From: Holophagae bacterium
GTDB lineage: Bacteria > Acidobacteriota > Holophagae > Acanthopleuribacterales > Acanthopleuribacteraceae
DNA: 64,000 nucleotides
NCBI GenBank assembly: GCA_030429565.1
Contig: JAUIFE010000001.1
Span: forward strand, 186,001-250,000
Direction of reading: 5' to 3'
Part shown: in pieces, positions 46,651 to 56,300 of the stretch
Layout: each line of letters starts with the position of its first letter
How positions within the stretch are numbered: the stretch's first letter is position 1
Translations under genes and position numbers: made by a program
The notes under the pieces: model-generated
What the model was told of the DNA's origin: nothing
The model's input: the letters and a program-made list of their open reading frames with translations, nothing else
Database searches by the model: none

Positions 46651-47577
46651 TTAGTTGTGGCCACCGCTGCAGCGGACGTGCGGCAGCTCCAGCAAACGAC
46701 GGCTCGTTTCCCGCGATGACAAGCCGCCACCTTCGGTAACGTACAGCGAACAGTCGCGAAAACCTTCACCGCGACCGAACGCAACCGAGGTTGGGTTCTT
46801 CAACCCAACAGCAATCTCAACCAGCGGCGCGGCTTCGTCCTGAAGTGAGAAGCCAACCACGCGACCTTTGGCGAAATCCGTGCCGTATAACCAGCCACGC
46901 TCGCTGTCGACAACAACATCATCGAGCCACGCGGTACTGGGCGAATCCAACACACGATGGGAACGCACTTGCGAACCCGTTTCCAAGTTGTAAACGCGAA
47001 TCGCGCCGGTGGTTAACTCGGCGACGTAAAGCTCGCGCTTGCGGGCGTCCAATGCCAAGCCGTTGGCGTCGTTTAAGCCCCGCGCAAAGATTTGCGCCGT
47101 GCCCTGGTCGAGATCAACACGGTAAACCGCACCCTTCCCTGGCAAAACACCACGCGCGCTGGACACATAAGCGTAACGACCATCAACCACCAACCCGTTC
47201 CCACGCGCGGGCAGCTCAGCCACAATGCGATACAACGACGGCGACTCAGCACGAAAGGCAATTAAATAGTTGCGGGCAACATGCCGGCGCCCTTCAAGCC
47301 GCACCACCACCGCCAAAACTTCGTCGCGGCGGGCGTCGACATCCAAACCCAGAACCGAACGAAAGTCGCTCTGGAGTCGTTCCATATGATAACGATTGTC
47401 ATTTTGCTGAAATAAACGCCAGACTTCGCCATGGGTGCTGTCGGAAAAGAATAAGTTTCCGCGACCATCAAAACACTGGTTCTCCAACCAGGCAAAGCCA
47501 TCGGCCAAGGTCACATCGGCAGCCTGAACCCAAAGGCCCAGCAACAAAACAAGTGCCGTTAAACTCTGTCGTACCAT
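46651..47577 (-). CDS. Exported NHL/SMP-30-like beta-propeller protein
   Basis: About 308 aa with a signal peptide (MVRQSLTALVLLLGLWVQAA); the ATG with AGGAG upstream is preferred over one 12 codons earlier. The repeats DGRGNLFFSDSTHGEVWRL, GNGLVVDGRYAYVSS, NDANGLALDARKRELYVAE and WLDDVVVDSERGWLYGTD fit a six-bladed propeller of the SMP-30/gluconolactonase or NHL type. The metal-binding residues of true lactonases (Glu, Asn, Asp) are partly suggested by ENQCFDG, NDANG and LDDVVVD, but activity cannot be assigned. It is probably periplasmic. It converges on folC. Confidence 0.8.
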   Translation of the reverse strand: MVRQSLTALVLLLGLWVQAADVTLADGFAWLENQCFDGRGNLFFSDSTHGEVWRLFQQNDNRYHMERLQSDFRSVLGLDVDARRDEVLAVVVRLEGRRHVARNYLIAFRAESPSLYRIVAELPARGNGLVVDGRYAYVSSARGVLPGKGAVYRVDLDQGTAQIFARGLNDANGLALDARKRELYVAELTTGAIRVYNLETGSQVRSHRVLDSPSTAWLDDVVVDSERGWLYGTDFAKGRVVGFSLQDEAAPLVEIAVGLKNPTSVAFGRGEGFRDCSLYVTEGGGLSSRETSRRLLELPHVRCSGGHN

Positions 47578-48189
47578 GCCCACATCTCCTGTGTTCCCGG
47601 CTTGGCCCACCACCCGAAGGTGCGGTCGGCAAAGCGACGGAACAATTTATGCGGCTCCCACGTCACAACAACTGCGATTTACAACCCATCAATAACGCCG
47701 AACCCGTTAGAAACGGCCGACACAATCTATAGCAAATCGATTCAAGGCGAAAAATAGAACTTCCGCGAGAACTCACATGAAATCAAATCTATTCTAAGCG
47801 ATTTTTGAGAAAAAAACGCGACTTTCTTCGTTTTTTTTTGCAAACACCAGGGTTTTCGCGAAAAAGCACTCTTCCCCTCCTTGGAGCAGGTCAAAAATCC
47901 CTAAACTTGTCGTTTTCCCACCCTCACAACACGCTCACGCCTTTTGCGAGCAGAAACCGGCACCCCCGTTCTTTTTCACAATCCTGTCTATTTTCACAGC
48001 GCCGTCACCAGGATAAAAGAAACCACGGACCTGAATTCAGCCTGCCGCGCCACGTCAAGTCCCTCCACACCGACAAATCCCTCGCTGTTCGCGGCTTGCT
48101 CAGGTAGAATTTAGGCGTGTGTCACGGCAACGCCGCCTTGTGTCAACGAAACCCTTGAGCCGAAACAACTTCAATCCGGCCGTCAGCGA
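47578..48189. other. Divergent intergenic region
   Basis: No clear gene or RNA. It is AT-rich around 47.7-47.9 kb (runs of T), which may include promoters for the propeller gene and for the FHA kinase. Confidence 0.4.
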
Positions 48190-48399
48190 TTGTGTCACGA
48201 GCTACCCGACATTGTTAAACAACTCGGTCCAAAGGGTTTCTTTCGAAAAGCCGTTTTTCATAGCGACACTGGCGGTCGGCTACGCGAATTACGCAAGACC
48301 GATTCGTTCGTTTTGTGGTACGAGGCGTTTGTTTCACGGTTTCGCGCCGCCGTCAAAACCCCGCCCTATCAGCTAAGGCTTGAGGACCGTTTGTGTTAA
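48190..48399 (+). CDS. Possible small ORF overlapping the kinase start, 69 aa
   Basis: A protein-like frame (ELPDIVKQLGPKGFFRKAVF, then SFVLWYEAFVSRFRAAV) ends seven bases inside the FHA-kinase gene, an arrangement that often means translational coupling. Its only usual start is a TTG without a ribosome site; the frame is open upstream to 48115 without a start codon. No family is recognised. It could be a real small gene or chance. Confidence 0.25.
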   Translation: MCHELPDIVKQLGPKGFFRKAVFHSDTGGRLRELRKTDSFVLWYEAFVSRFRAAVKTPPYQLRLEDRLC

Positions 48400-50729
48400 A
48401 GCTCCATGTGATCCCCAGCGAAAGCGAACCTTTTTTCCATACGATTCGCGGTTCGAACCTCATTATCGGCCGTTCGCCCACCGCTGACCTGGTCATCTCC
48501 GAACAAAGCATCTCACGACGTCATGCGCGTTTATTTCTACGCAACCAACAATGGTTCATCGAGGATCTCGGCAGCCATAACGGCACCGTTGTCGACGATT
48601 ACCTCGTCCGTCAACCACACCCGCTGGAACCCGGCGCCGTCATTCGCCTCTCGACCACCAAAATCACCGTGGCCGACACACTTGAGGAAGAAACAACACC
48701 CAGCAGCGACGGCGACGACGATGAAACCCACCTCGGCTCGCACCGCTTGTTTAAATCGGCATCGGAAATGCTCGACAGCGCACCCGGCGGCAACATCTTA
48801 ACGGTGGAAGGCGAACAGGACCTGCGCAAAGCAGCCGACCGCCTTAAACTTCTCAACGAAATTCACTCGGCGCTGTCCAAACCGATCACCCGCGAAGAAC
48901 TGCTCGATTTGGTGTTGGAACGTATTTTCAGCCTGCTCACACCCGAAGAGGGCGCGGTTTATCTCAAGGGCGACGACGACGAGTTCTACCCGGCGGCGAC
49001 ACGCATCATCGAAGGCGTCAATCGCACTTTTACCTTTTCGCGCAGCCTCATTCGCGAGGTTACCGAAAAACGGGTGGCGGCGCTGGTGGCCGATGCCGAA
49101 ACCGACGAACGCTTCTCGCACGCCCACAGCTTGGTCGGAACCGGGGTGCGCTCACTTCTGGCCGCACCGCTGCTCGATACCGAAGGCTCGCTCGGCATGA
49201 TCGTCCTGGTCTCGCGCGCCTTTGTGCGCCAATTTTCGGAAGAAGACATGGCCCTACTGGTTTCGCTGTCGGCCATTGCGGCACTCCACTTGCGCAACAT
49301 GATGCTGGTGGAAAAGTCGGCAGAACAACTGCGCCAACTCAACCGAACCCTGGAAAAAAAGGTCGCCGAACGCACGCGCGAACTGCAAGCGCGTAACGAA
49401 GAGCTGGCCGGCCTCGACCGCGTTGTACGCATGACGAACCGCGAGTTTGCCCCGAACCGCGTGGTACAGACCATCCTTGAGCAAGGCATGTTCCTGTTTC
49501 CACAAACCGAACGCGGCGCGTACCTACAGTGGCAGGATCGCAGCCAACATTTCGAGTACGCGGCCACAACCGGCTATGAAACCGACGCCTTGGACGATCA
49601 GGGCCTGACGCGCGAAGAGCTGGAAAAAACCTACCTCAATCCCAAAACAGAAATTCACCACGGCATCTACCTCTCGAGCCAAAACCTCGACGAAACCATG
49701 TCACCTGATCCCAGCACGACCTTGGTGATGGCGATCAATCACCACAACGAGTTGTTGGGCTGTTTGATTTTGGATTGTTTCTCGCGCACCGACGCCTTTG
49801 GCGAAGCGGACGCACGCAAGTTGGAACGCTATCGCGAACACGCCATCTCGGCCTTAGCCAAAGCACGCGGCGTCCAAGAACTCCACGACAAAAACGCGGA
49901 AATTTTGCGCAAGCAAAGCCAGCTCATTATGAAAGAGAAGATGGCGTCAATCGGAACCTTGGCGGCAGGCATCGCCCACGAAATCAAGAACCCGCTCAAC
50001 TTTGTCAACAATTTGTCCGAAGTGGCCGAGGAATTGCTGCGCGACCTCAACGAAAAGCTCAGCAGCAAAAAAGACATGTTCGACGAAGAGACCAACGAAA
50101 CCATCAACGACCTGATTCGCGATCTGGAGCTCAACGCCGGCGTCACCCGGGAACAGGGCCGCAAGGCCGATCGCATTGTCACCAGCATGATGGACTTGGC
50201 GCAAACCAGCAGCAAAAGCTTTCGTAAGGTTGATCTCAACGCACTGGTGGAAAAGTACACACATATGGCGTACCACGGGATTAGCGGTATTGATCCCGAG
50301 AACTGCCCGATCTCCATCCAACACGAATTGGACCCCGATCTCGGTTACGTCGATGTCGCGCCACAAAGCATTAGCCGGACGGTACTGAACTTGATCACCA
50401 ACAGTTTGGAATCGCTGATGCAGAAGTACCAACAGCAGCCGTCCGGTTACCAACCAACGGTGTTGGTGCGAACCAAAGGTTTGGGCGAGCACGTGGCGCT
50501 TTCGGTCTACGACAACGGTCTCGGCATTCCGCACGATCACCGCAACCGCATTTTCACCCCATTTTTCACCACCAAACCCGGCGGTAAAAACATCGGCTTG
50601 GGTTTGTCGATCGCCTATGACATCGTGGTGCTCGAGCACCACGGCCAGTTCGAAGTCAAAACAGTGGAAGGCGAAAGCTGCGAGATGTACCTGCGTTTCC
50701 CACGCCGTCAGCACACAACACAAGAGTAG
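48393..50729 (+). CDS. Cytoplasmic FHA-GAF-GAF sensor histidine kinase
   Basis: It has 778 aa, starts with GTG after GAGG, and has no membrane segments. The N-terminal FHA domain (about 1-95) has GRSPTADLVI, SISRRHARL and GSHNGT, which bind phosphothreonine, so input may come from Ser/Thr kinases. GAF domains follow at about 150-315 and 365-500, split by a coiled coil (LNRTLEKKVAERTRELQAR). The dimerization box has AAGIAHEIKNPLNF with the phospho-His near 529. The ATPase domain shows the N box LNLITNSLESL, G1 YDNGLGIP, the F box FTPFFTT and G2 GGKNIGLGLSIAYD. No cognate regulator is adjacent; the response regulator 10 kb upstream is one candidate. Confidence 0.93.
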   Translation: MLKLHVIPSESEPFFHTIRGSNLIIGRSPTADLVISEQSISRRHARLFLRNQQWFIEDLGSHNGTVVDDYLVRQPHPLEPGAVIRLSTTKITVADTLEEETTPSSDGDDDETHLGSHRLFKSASEMLDSAPGGNILTVEGEQDLRKAADRLKLLNEIHSALSKPITREELLDLVLERIFSLLTPEEGAVYLKGDDDEFYPAATRIIEGVNRTFTFSRSLIREVTEKRVAALVADAETDERFSHAHSLVGTGVRSLLAAPLLDTEGSLGMIVLVSRAFVRQFSEEDMALLVSLSAIAALHLRNMMLVEKSAEQLRQLNRTLEKKVAERTRELQARNEELAGLDRVVRMTNREFAPNRVVQTILEQGMFLFPQTERGAYLQWQDRSQHFEYAATTGYETDALDDQGLTREELEKTYLNPKTEIHHGIYLSSQNLDETMSPDPSTTLVMAINHHNELLGCLILDCFSRTDAFGEADARKLERYREHAISALAKARGVQELHDKNAEILRKQSQLIMKEKMASIGTLAAGIAHEIKNPLNFVNNLSEVAEELLRDLNEKLSSKKDMFDEETNETINDLIRDLELNAGVTREQGRKADRIVTSMMDLAQTSSKSFRKVDLNALVEKYTHMAYHGISGIDPENCPISIQHELDPDLGYVDVAPQSISRTVLNLITNSLESLMQKYQQQPSGYQPTVLVRTKGLGEHVALSVYDNGLGIPHDHRNRIFTPFFTTKPGGKNIGLGLSIAYDIVVLEHHGQFEVKTVEGESCEMYLRFPRRQHTTQE

Positions 50730-50736
50730 ACGACGC

Positions 50737-52017
50737 TTACTCGGTGGCGGCGCCCAAATCGGCCCGCAGCCAACGACCGGCGGCCATCACGCTATCCGGT
50801 TGTGCCAAAACGTCCAAATCCTCGAGCGGGTTGCCGACAAGCAGCACAAGATCGGCGCGGTAACCGGGCTCAATGCGGCCCAGATGATCACCATAGCCAA
50901 GCGCGTCGGCGGCATGGCGGGTAGCCGCCGCCAAGACCTGTTCACGCGACAAGCCAAATGCGGTCAGATGCTTCATTTCCAACAACATATCACGTCCTGG
51001 CACAATGTAAGGACCGGCGCCGGGACTGACCAAAAAACGCACGTCGGCTTCATTCAAAATGCGGCACACACGCGCAAAGCTGTCCCACTTGCGCTGTCGT
51101 TGCACCAAGTCCTCGGCCGCCTCAGCACCGCTGCCGTAGACTTCCGCCATTTTTTCGGCGAAGGCACGCCATTGAGCAACCACGCTCGCCGGTAGTGCCA
51201 AAGCATCCAAGTCGTGCGGCATCCGACCCGCAACGAGATCCTGACGAAGACGGTACCACTGCAAGGTGGGACAAAAATAAACGCCCCGTCCTCGCATAGC
51301 TTGAGCAAATGAGCGCAGCCTGTTTTCGTCAGCCGCCAACATCCTCAGAAAACCCTCGGGATGTTCAACCGTGCGCTGACGGGCATCCAACGCAGCCTGA
51401 GGATCGACACCCTGAACTAAATGGCCGGCGGTTGGCAGGGAACGCATGGCGGCCCGCGCGGTTAAGCGGCGATAGAAGTCGGTATCAAAGCCGCTGAGGA
51501 TTTTGACAAAATCGTAGCCTGCGTCGGCAAATTGATCGGCCAAAGCCTCGGGATCGACGTCCATGGCATGACGCCCGCCGATCGCCGGGGAACCCAATAC
51601 CAGGCGCGGCGCGACAAAATCACCGGCGAGCGCACGAGCGCGCAAACTCAGTTGGCCGGGCGCACCGCGCATGGAGCGCAAAGTGGTCACACCGGCACGC
51701 AGGTTCCGCGCAAAGTAATCACGCCAAACAGCCTCGTCCTCAGCGACGGCGGGCAAATGGGCGTGCATATCAATCAAACCCGGCAACAAAACCTTGCCAC
51801 GCCCCTCAATCACGCGGTAACCGCGTGGGTCGCGATCCGGTTGGTGCGGACCGACGGCTTCGATGCGGTCGGCGACCACAATCACGTCACGTGCGCGCAG
51901 CAAACCCCGGCCGTCGAGGGTCACGACGTCTACATTATTAAAGAGAATCGGCGCGGCGCCGCGCCCCGGCAAAACAACCAAAACCGAAAAAACAGACAGG
52001 AACCAAAATAACCGCAT
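50737..52017 (-). CDS. Exported amidohydrolase-fold protein lacking the catalytic Asp
   Basis: About 426 aa; ATG with AAGGAG, one codon after an in-frame GTG. A signal peptide (MRLFWFLSVFSVLVVLPGRG) suggests the periplasm. The fold matches metal-dependent amidohydrolases (prolidase/imidazolonepropionase type): the HxH motif in LIDMHAHLP (about 82-90), the bridging Lys in FVKILSG, His in AGHLVQG, His in VEHPEGF. Where active enzymes have GTDAG the sequence is SPGAGPY, so the catalytic Asp seems replaced by Gly. It may have lost hydrolase activity or use another residue. The C-terminal LGRIEPGYRADLVLLVGNPL is typical. It converges on the FHA kinase, only 7 bases apart. Confidence 0.85.
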   Translation of the reverse strand: MRLFWFLSVFSVLVVLPGRGAAPILFNNVDVVTLDGRGLLRARDVIVVADRIEAVGPHQPDRDPRGYRVIEGRGKVLLPGLIDMHAHLPAVAEDEAVWRDYFARNLRAGVTTLRSMRGAPGQLSLRARALAGDFVAPRLVLGSPAIGGRHAMDVDPEALADQFADAGYDFVKILSGFDTDFYRRLTARAAMRSLPTAGHLVQGVDPQAALDARQRTVEHPEGFLRMLAADENRLRSFAQAMRGRGVYFCPTLQWYRLRQDLVAGRMPHDLDALALPASVVAQWRAFAEKMAEVYGSGAEAAEDLVQRQRKWDSFARVCRILNEADVRFLVSPGAGPYIVPGRDMLLEMKHLTAFGLSREQVLAAATRHAADALGYGDHLGRIEPGYRADLVLLVGNPLEDLDVLAQPDSVMAAGRWLRADLGAATE

Positions 52018-52509
52018 CACAACACTCCTTCAAACTTCCCCTTCGGGCGGAAAGACGCCATTGTGCCGGCAAAGTGAAAAACGGTGGTCGTCAAGGGGTG
52101 CGGGTTTGATGATAAAGCAGTGACACTTTTGTGTGATTTTGGTGAAGTGGCTGCCGCATGACGACACGAAAGGACGGCAAGACGCGGCAAGAACCCAGAA
52201 AAAACCAAGAAGATAGACGCCGAGCAAAACCAAAGACGAAAAAAGAGGGTCATCGGTTTAGGAAGCAACGGTCAAAGCGCGAGCGATGGGCGCGGTGAAA
52301 GGTTAACGGCGTGAGTGATTTTCGTGAATGACAAAGGGTCACGAAAGGCGTCAAACAGAACCGAAAAAAATCTCACATAGAGTTCAAAGAAAGGCTGGGC
52401 CGGCCAGGAAAGCGCGGAATGGATGCGGGCGGGAAAAGCAACAAAAACCTCAAAAAGCGTTCCGCATCGCGGCATAAAGTTGCGTTTAAACAATCTTTAG
52501 AATACGGGG
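52018..52509. other. Intergenic region, about 490 bases
   Basis: No supported gene. Leftward frames of 67-83 codons here are Phe/Arg-rich and lack ribosome sites. The promoter of the amidohydrolase is expected but unclear. Confidence 0.45.
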
Positions 52510-52737
52510 TTATTGATCGTCAGAATCTTGTTCTTGTTCCTGTTCAGCGATGCTGCTCAAGAGCGAGCTAAGAATGGCAACTATCAGGCAATAAACAACA
52601 AATCCGCCGATGAAGAGCTTTGAAAAAAGCGCTTTATCAATCCATTGGAGGACGACGGCGAGGGCGAAAACCAGGCCGAGCACAAACCAAAAAGCGGTTA
52701 AACCGAAAATTATTTTACGAAGTTGATGGGAAGCCAA
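52510..52737 (-). CDS. Small membrane protein, 75 aa
   Basis: Two hydrophobic helices (IIFGLTAFWFVLGLVFALAV and LFIGGFVVYCLIVAILSSLL) are joined by a short loop and followed by an acidic Gln/Glu/Asp tail (EQEQEQDSDD). The best start is a TTG seven bases after AGGAG; a TTG six codons earlier overlaps that site. No family is recognised. The protein probably sits in the inner membrane with the tail in the cytoplasm. It has the upstream leader region of the TonB receptor on its other side. Confidence 0.55.
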   Translation of the reverse strand: MASHQLRKIIFGLTAFWFVLGLVFALAVVLQWIDKALFSKLFIGGFVVYCLIVAILSSLLSSIAEQEQEQDSDDQ

Positions 52738-52915
52738 ACCACATCTCCTTAACAAAAATCTAAAAAAGCAAGCCTGGACAAAACAGCAAGAAGCAGGTAG
52801 GGGCGGCGCACAAAACCTGCAAAAAAAACGGCTAAATACCGCGTTACCACTGCCTTAATTTACCACTGCCCAAGGCCTGGGCCGAGGTCAAGTTTTGTAA
52901 AAGTCCAGTCGAGGG

Positions 52916-52944
52916 TGGACAAGGATGCTCACATTCTTTAACAT
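52916..52944 (+). promoter_or_regulatory. Candidate promoter of the TonB receptor gene
   Basis: TGGACA (5 of 6 consensus) and TAACAT (4 of 6) are 17 bases apart, followed by AT-rich sequence. Start here would give a leader of about 390 bases that includes the hairpin cluster. Confidence 0.35.
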
Positions 52945-53164
52945 AATTTTAACAAAACCCTCAAAGGCATCTAACAAAGCAATGGCAACCTTTGCGGGCT
53001 TTGATGAGGGCCGTTGGATCCTGAAATACATCGCATCAGTTTCGGAAACCGTCATAAAGATTCGAACGAAGCGCCTAAAAACCAGGCAACCCTAAAAATG
53101 CGAGGCTGTTATCAGAAGAGCAAGCATTTCGGCTAATTCCGACAATTCAGGATCGGTACATTAT

Positions 53165-53273
53165 CTGACGCAACATGCGTCGGCCCTCGTATATCGGGGC
53201 GTGGTTCGCTTGCCGGGAACCAGCCCTAGCAACTGGACAGAGCACAAGAGGTCCAACGGCCTCCTTGTCTCTG
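53165..53273 (+). ncRNA. Structured 5' leader (four consecutive hairpins)
   Basis: Four hairpins lie in tandem: GACGCA/TGCGTC (53167-53181), CCTCG/CGGGG type (53185-53199), TGGTTC/GAACCA (53202-53222), and a 13-bp stem CAGAG-ACAAG-AGG against CCT-CTTGT-CTCTG with one bulge per side (53238-53273). They sit 70-175 bases before the TonB receptor ATG. It does not match a riboswitch class I know. Confidence 0.45.
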
Positions 53274-53340
53274 CGAAACGATGGAGAACGAGTTTGTCCC
53301 TAAAACATCAGCAACCTAAGCTCGAGCTTGGAGGGGAGCA

Positions 53341-56300
53341 ATGAAATCATTCAAATTAATGATGTGCGCGTTGTGCATCACGTGGGCAACCTTGGCAATG
53401 GCGCAAGGTGTAACGACCGCGAACTTGACGGGTGTCGTAACCGACCCCAGCGATCAACCTTTGCCAGGTGCCGTAATTAACGGTGTTCACGAACCCACGG
53501 GCACACGCTACAGCGCAGTAAGTCGCGCTGATGGTCGTTATGACCTGCGCAACGTCCGCGTCGGCGGCCCCTACACGATTACCGCGAGCATGCCGGGCTT
53601 CAAAACCCAGCAGCAAAATAACCTCTACCTGAAACTGGGTGATACCCAACAATTAAACTTCAAAATGACAGTTGACGCGGTTGAAGAGACCTTAGTCGTT
53701 GTCGCAGAAACCAACGCTTTGATCAACCCCGGCCGTCAAGGCTCCGAAAGCAACGTTTCAACGGAATCCATTGAGAAGTTGCCCACGGTGACCCGTACCC
53801 TGACTGATTACACCCGTACCAACCCCTACTTCCAGGATTTCGATAACGACGGCCAAGCCAGTACGTTCTCTGTTGCCGGCCGTAACAACCGTTACAACAG
53901 CATCCTGATTGACGGCGCGGTAAACAACGACTTGTTCGGTTTGACCGCTTCCGGTACGCCCGGTGGTCAGGCGGAAGCACCGCCCGTTTCTTTGGAAGCG
54001 ATCGCGGAACTGCAACTGTTGGTTTCTCCCTACGACGTCCGTCAGGGTGGCTTCTCCGGCGGCGGCGTGAACGCCATCACCAAGTCCGGCACCAACGAGT
54101 TCAGCGGCAGTGTCTTCCACTACAGCAAAACCGACAGCCAGTTCGGTGAGTACCTGGACGCCTCCGGCGACACGGTTCAATTGGGCGATTTCGATGAAAC
54201 CCAAACCGGTTTCAGCATCGGCGGTCCAATCGTTAAAGACAAAGTCTTCTTCTTCGCGTCAGCCGAACAACGTCGTCGCGAAGTACCCACCGGTTTTGAG
54301 ATCCGTGCCGACAACGCGTCCGGCAGCGGTCAAAACTTCGGTTTCTTGGAAGAAGCACAAGACTTCTTGAACATTCTCTCCACCAACTACGGCTACGATG
54401 CCGGTGGTTTGGACGAAATCACGCGCAACACGGACAGCGACACCATTTTCGTACGTTTGGATTTCAACGTTGGTGACAACCATCAGTTGACCTTCCGTCA
54501 CAACTATGTCGAAGCCGAAAGCTTGATTTTAGGCCCAGATTTGTTCACCTACAACTTCCCCAGCAACGCTCAGTTCTTCCCCAACGAAACCAACTCAACC
54601 GTTCTTCAGTTGAACAGTTCTTTGGGCGAGTTCTACAACGAATTCCGCGTTAGCTTCCAAACCATTAAAGACCGTCGTACCGGTACCGGCGATCCGTTCC
54701 CATGGGTTGAGATCGAAAACATCGATCCCGACAACAACTTCCCCAACAGCGAATTCCCAGCCCGCATCGGCGACGAATTCGAAGCGGGTACGGAACGTTT
54801 CTCAACCCGTAACTCTTTGGACCAAGAGATCATCGAGTTGACCAACGACTTGACCTTCTTCCGCGGCGCCCACACGATCACCGTGGGGACGCACAACGAA
54901 TTTTTCAAGTTCGACAACTTGTTCATCCGTGAAGCCTTCGGTTCTTACCAGTTCAACACGCTGGATGACTTCCGCAACGGCTGGGCGCGCGCTTATGACT
55001 ACAGCTTCTCCGCCACCGACAATCCCAACCAGTCCGCCAAATTCGACGCCCAGCAATTGGGTTTCTACGTTGGCGACCAGTGGACGATCAACCCGACCTT
55101 CACGGTTACCATGGGTCTGCGTTTGGACATTCCGTTCTTCCCAGACGAACCCACCAAAAACCCCATCTTGGACACCTTCACCTGGTTCCGCGACAACCCC
55201 ATCGACAACCCCAGTGCCCAAATGGTCACCGGTGGCTTGAGCACCGCTAACACGCCTGACGGCAACATGTTGTGGTCACCACGTGTAGGCTTCAACTGGG
55301 ACATCAACGGCGACGGCAGCCAGCAGTTGCGCGGTGGTATCGGTATCTTCTCCGGTCGCGCCCCGTACGTTTGGTTATCCAACCAGTACTCCAACACCGG
55401 TATCGAGTTCACGCGCATCAGCGCCAGCGTACGCGGCACGGTGGGCGAAGACAACCACATTCCGTTTAACCCGGACCCCAACAACCAACCCGAGTCCATC
55501 GACGGTGTTCGCGTTTTCACCAACGAAATCGACGTCATCGACCCCGACTTCAAGTTGCCCCAGGTCATGCGCGGTAACTTGGCGTACGACCACGACCTCG
55601 GCTTCTGGGGTATGGTTGCCAGTGCGGAAATCTTGTTCTCTCAAAACAAAAACGAAATTTTGTACCAGAACTTGAACATCATCCCGCAGCGCAACGCCGA
55701 CGGCAGCATCGCCACCACCTTGGACGGTCGTCCTTTGTGGGAGAACCAAGACAACGATCTGACCGACGTGATCTACCTGACCAACACCAGCGAAGGCGAG
55801 CAGTTCTCCTTCAACCTGAAACTGGAACGCCCTTGGCGCGACGGCTTCTACTGGTTCGTCAGCTACTTGTACAACTCGTCTGACTCTGTCAACGATGGTA
55901 CCAGCAGCCAGGCGTACTCCAACTGGCGTTTCGTCCCCACGTCTACCGATCCCAACAACCCCGAAACCGCCGCGTCTCGCTTCGGCATTGAAGATCGTTT
56001 CAGCGCCTCGATCGCTTACGATTACCAATTCGCCGACCGCTTTACCTTCACGGTTTCTGGTTTCTACAACGCTCAGTCCGGTCGTCCGTTCTCTTACATC
56101 TTCAACGGCGACGTCAACGGCGACGGCGAACGCAGCAACGACTTGCTGTACGTGCCCGCCTCCATGGACGAAGTTGAATGGCAAGGCCCCAGCGGCATGA
56201 GCGAACAAGAGATCTGGAACACCTTCTCTGCTTTTGTTGAAGGCGACGACGGTTTGAACTTCGGTGAAACCGCCGGCCGTAACGAAAGTCGTGCACCATG

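Larger units (their letters stand above)
52738..53340. other. Leader region of the TonB-dependent receptor gene
   Basis: No gene. It contains a candidate promoter and a run of hairpins, described separately, and ends with GGAGGGG five bases before the receptor ATG. Confidence 0.6.
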
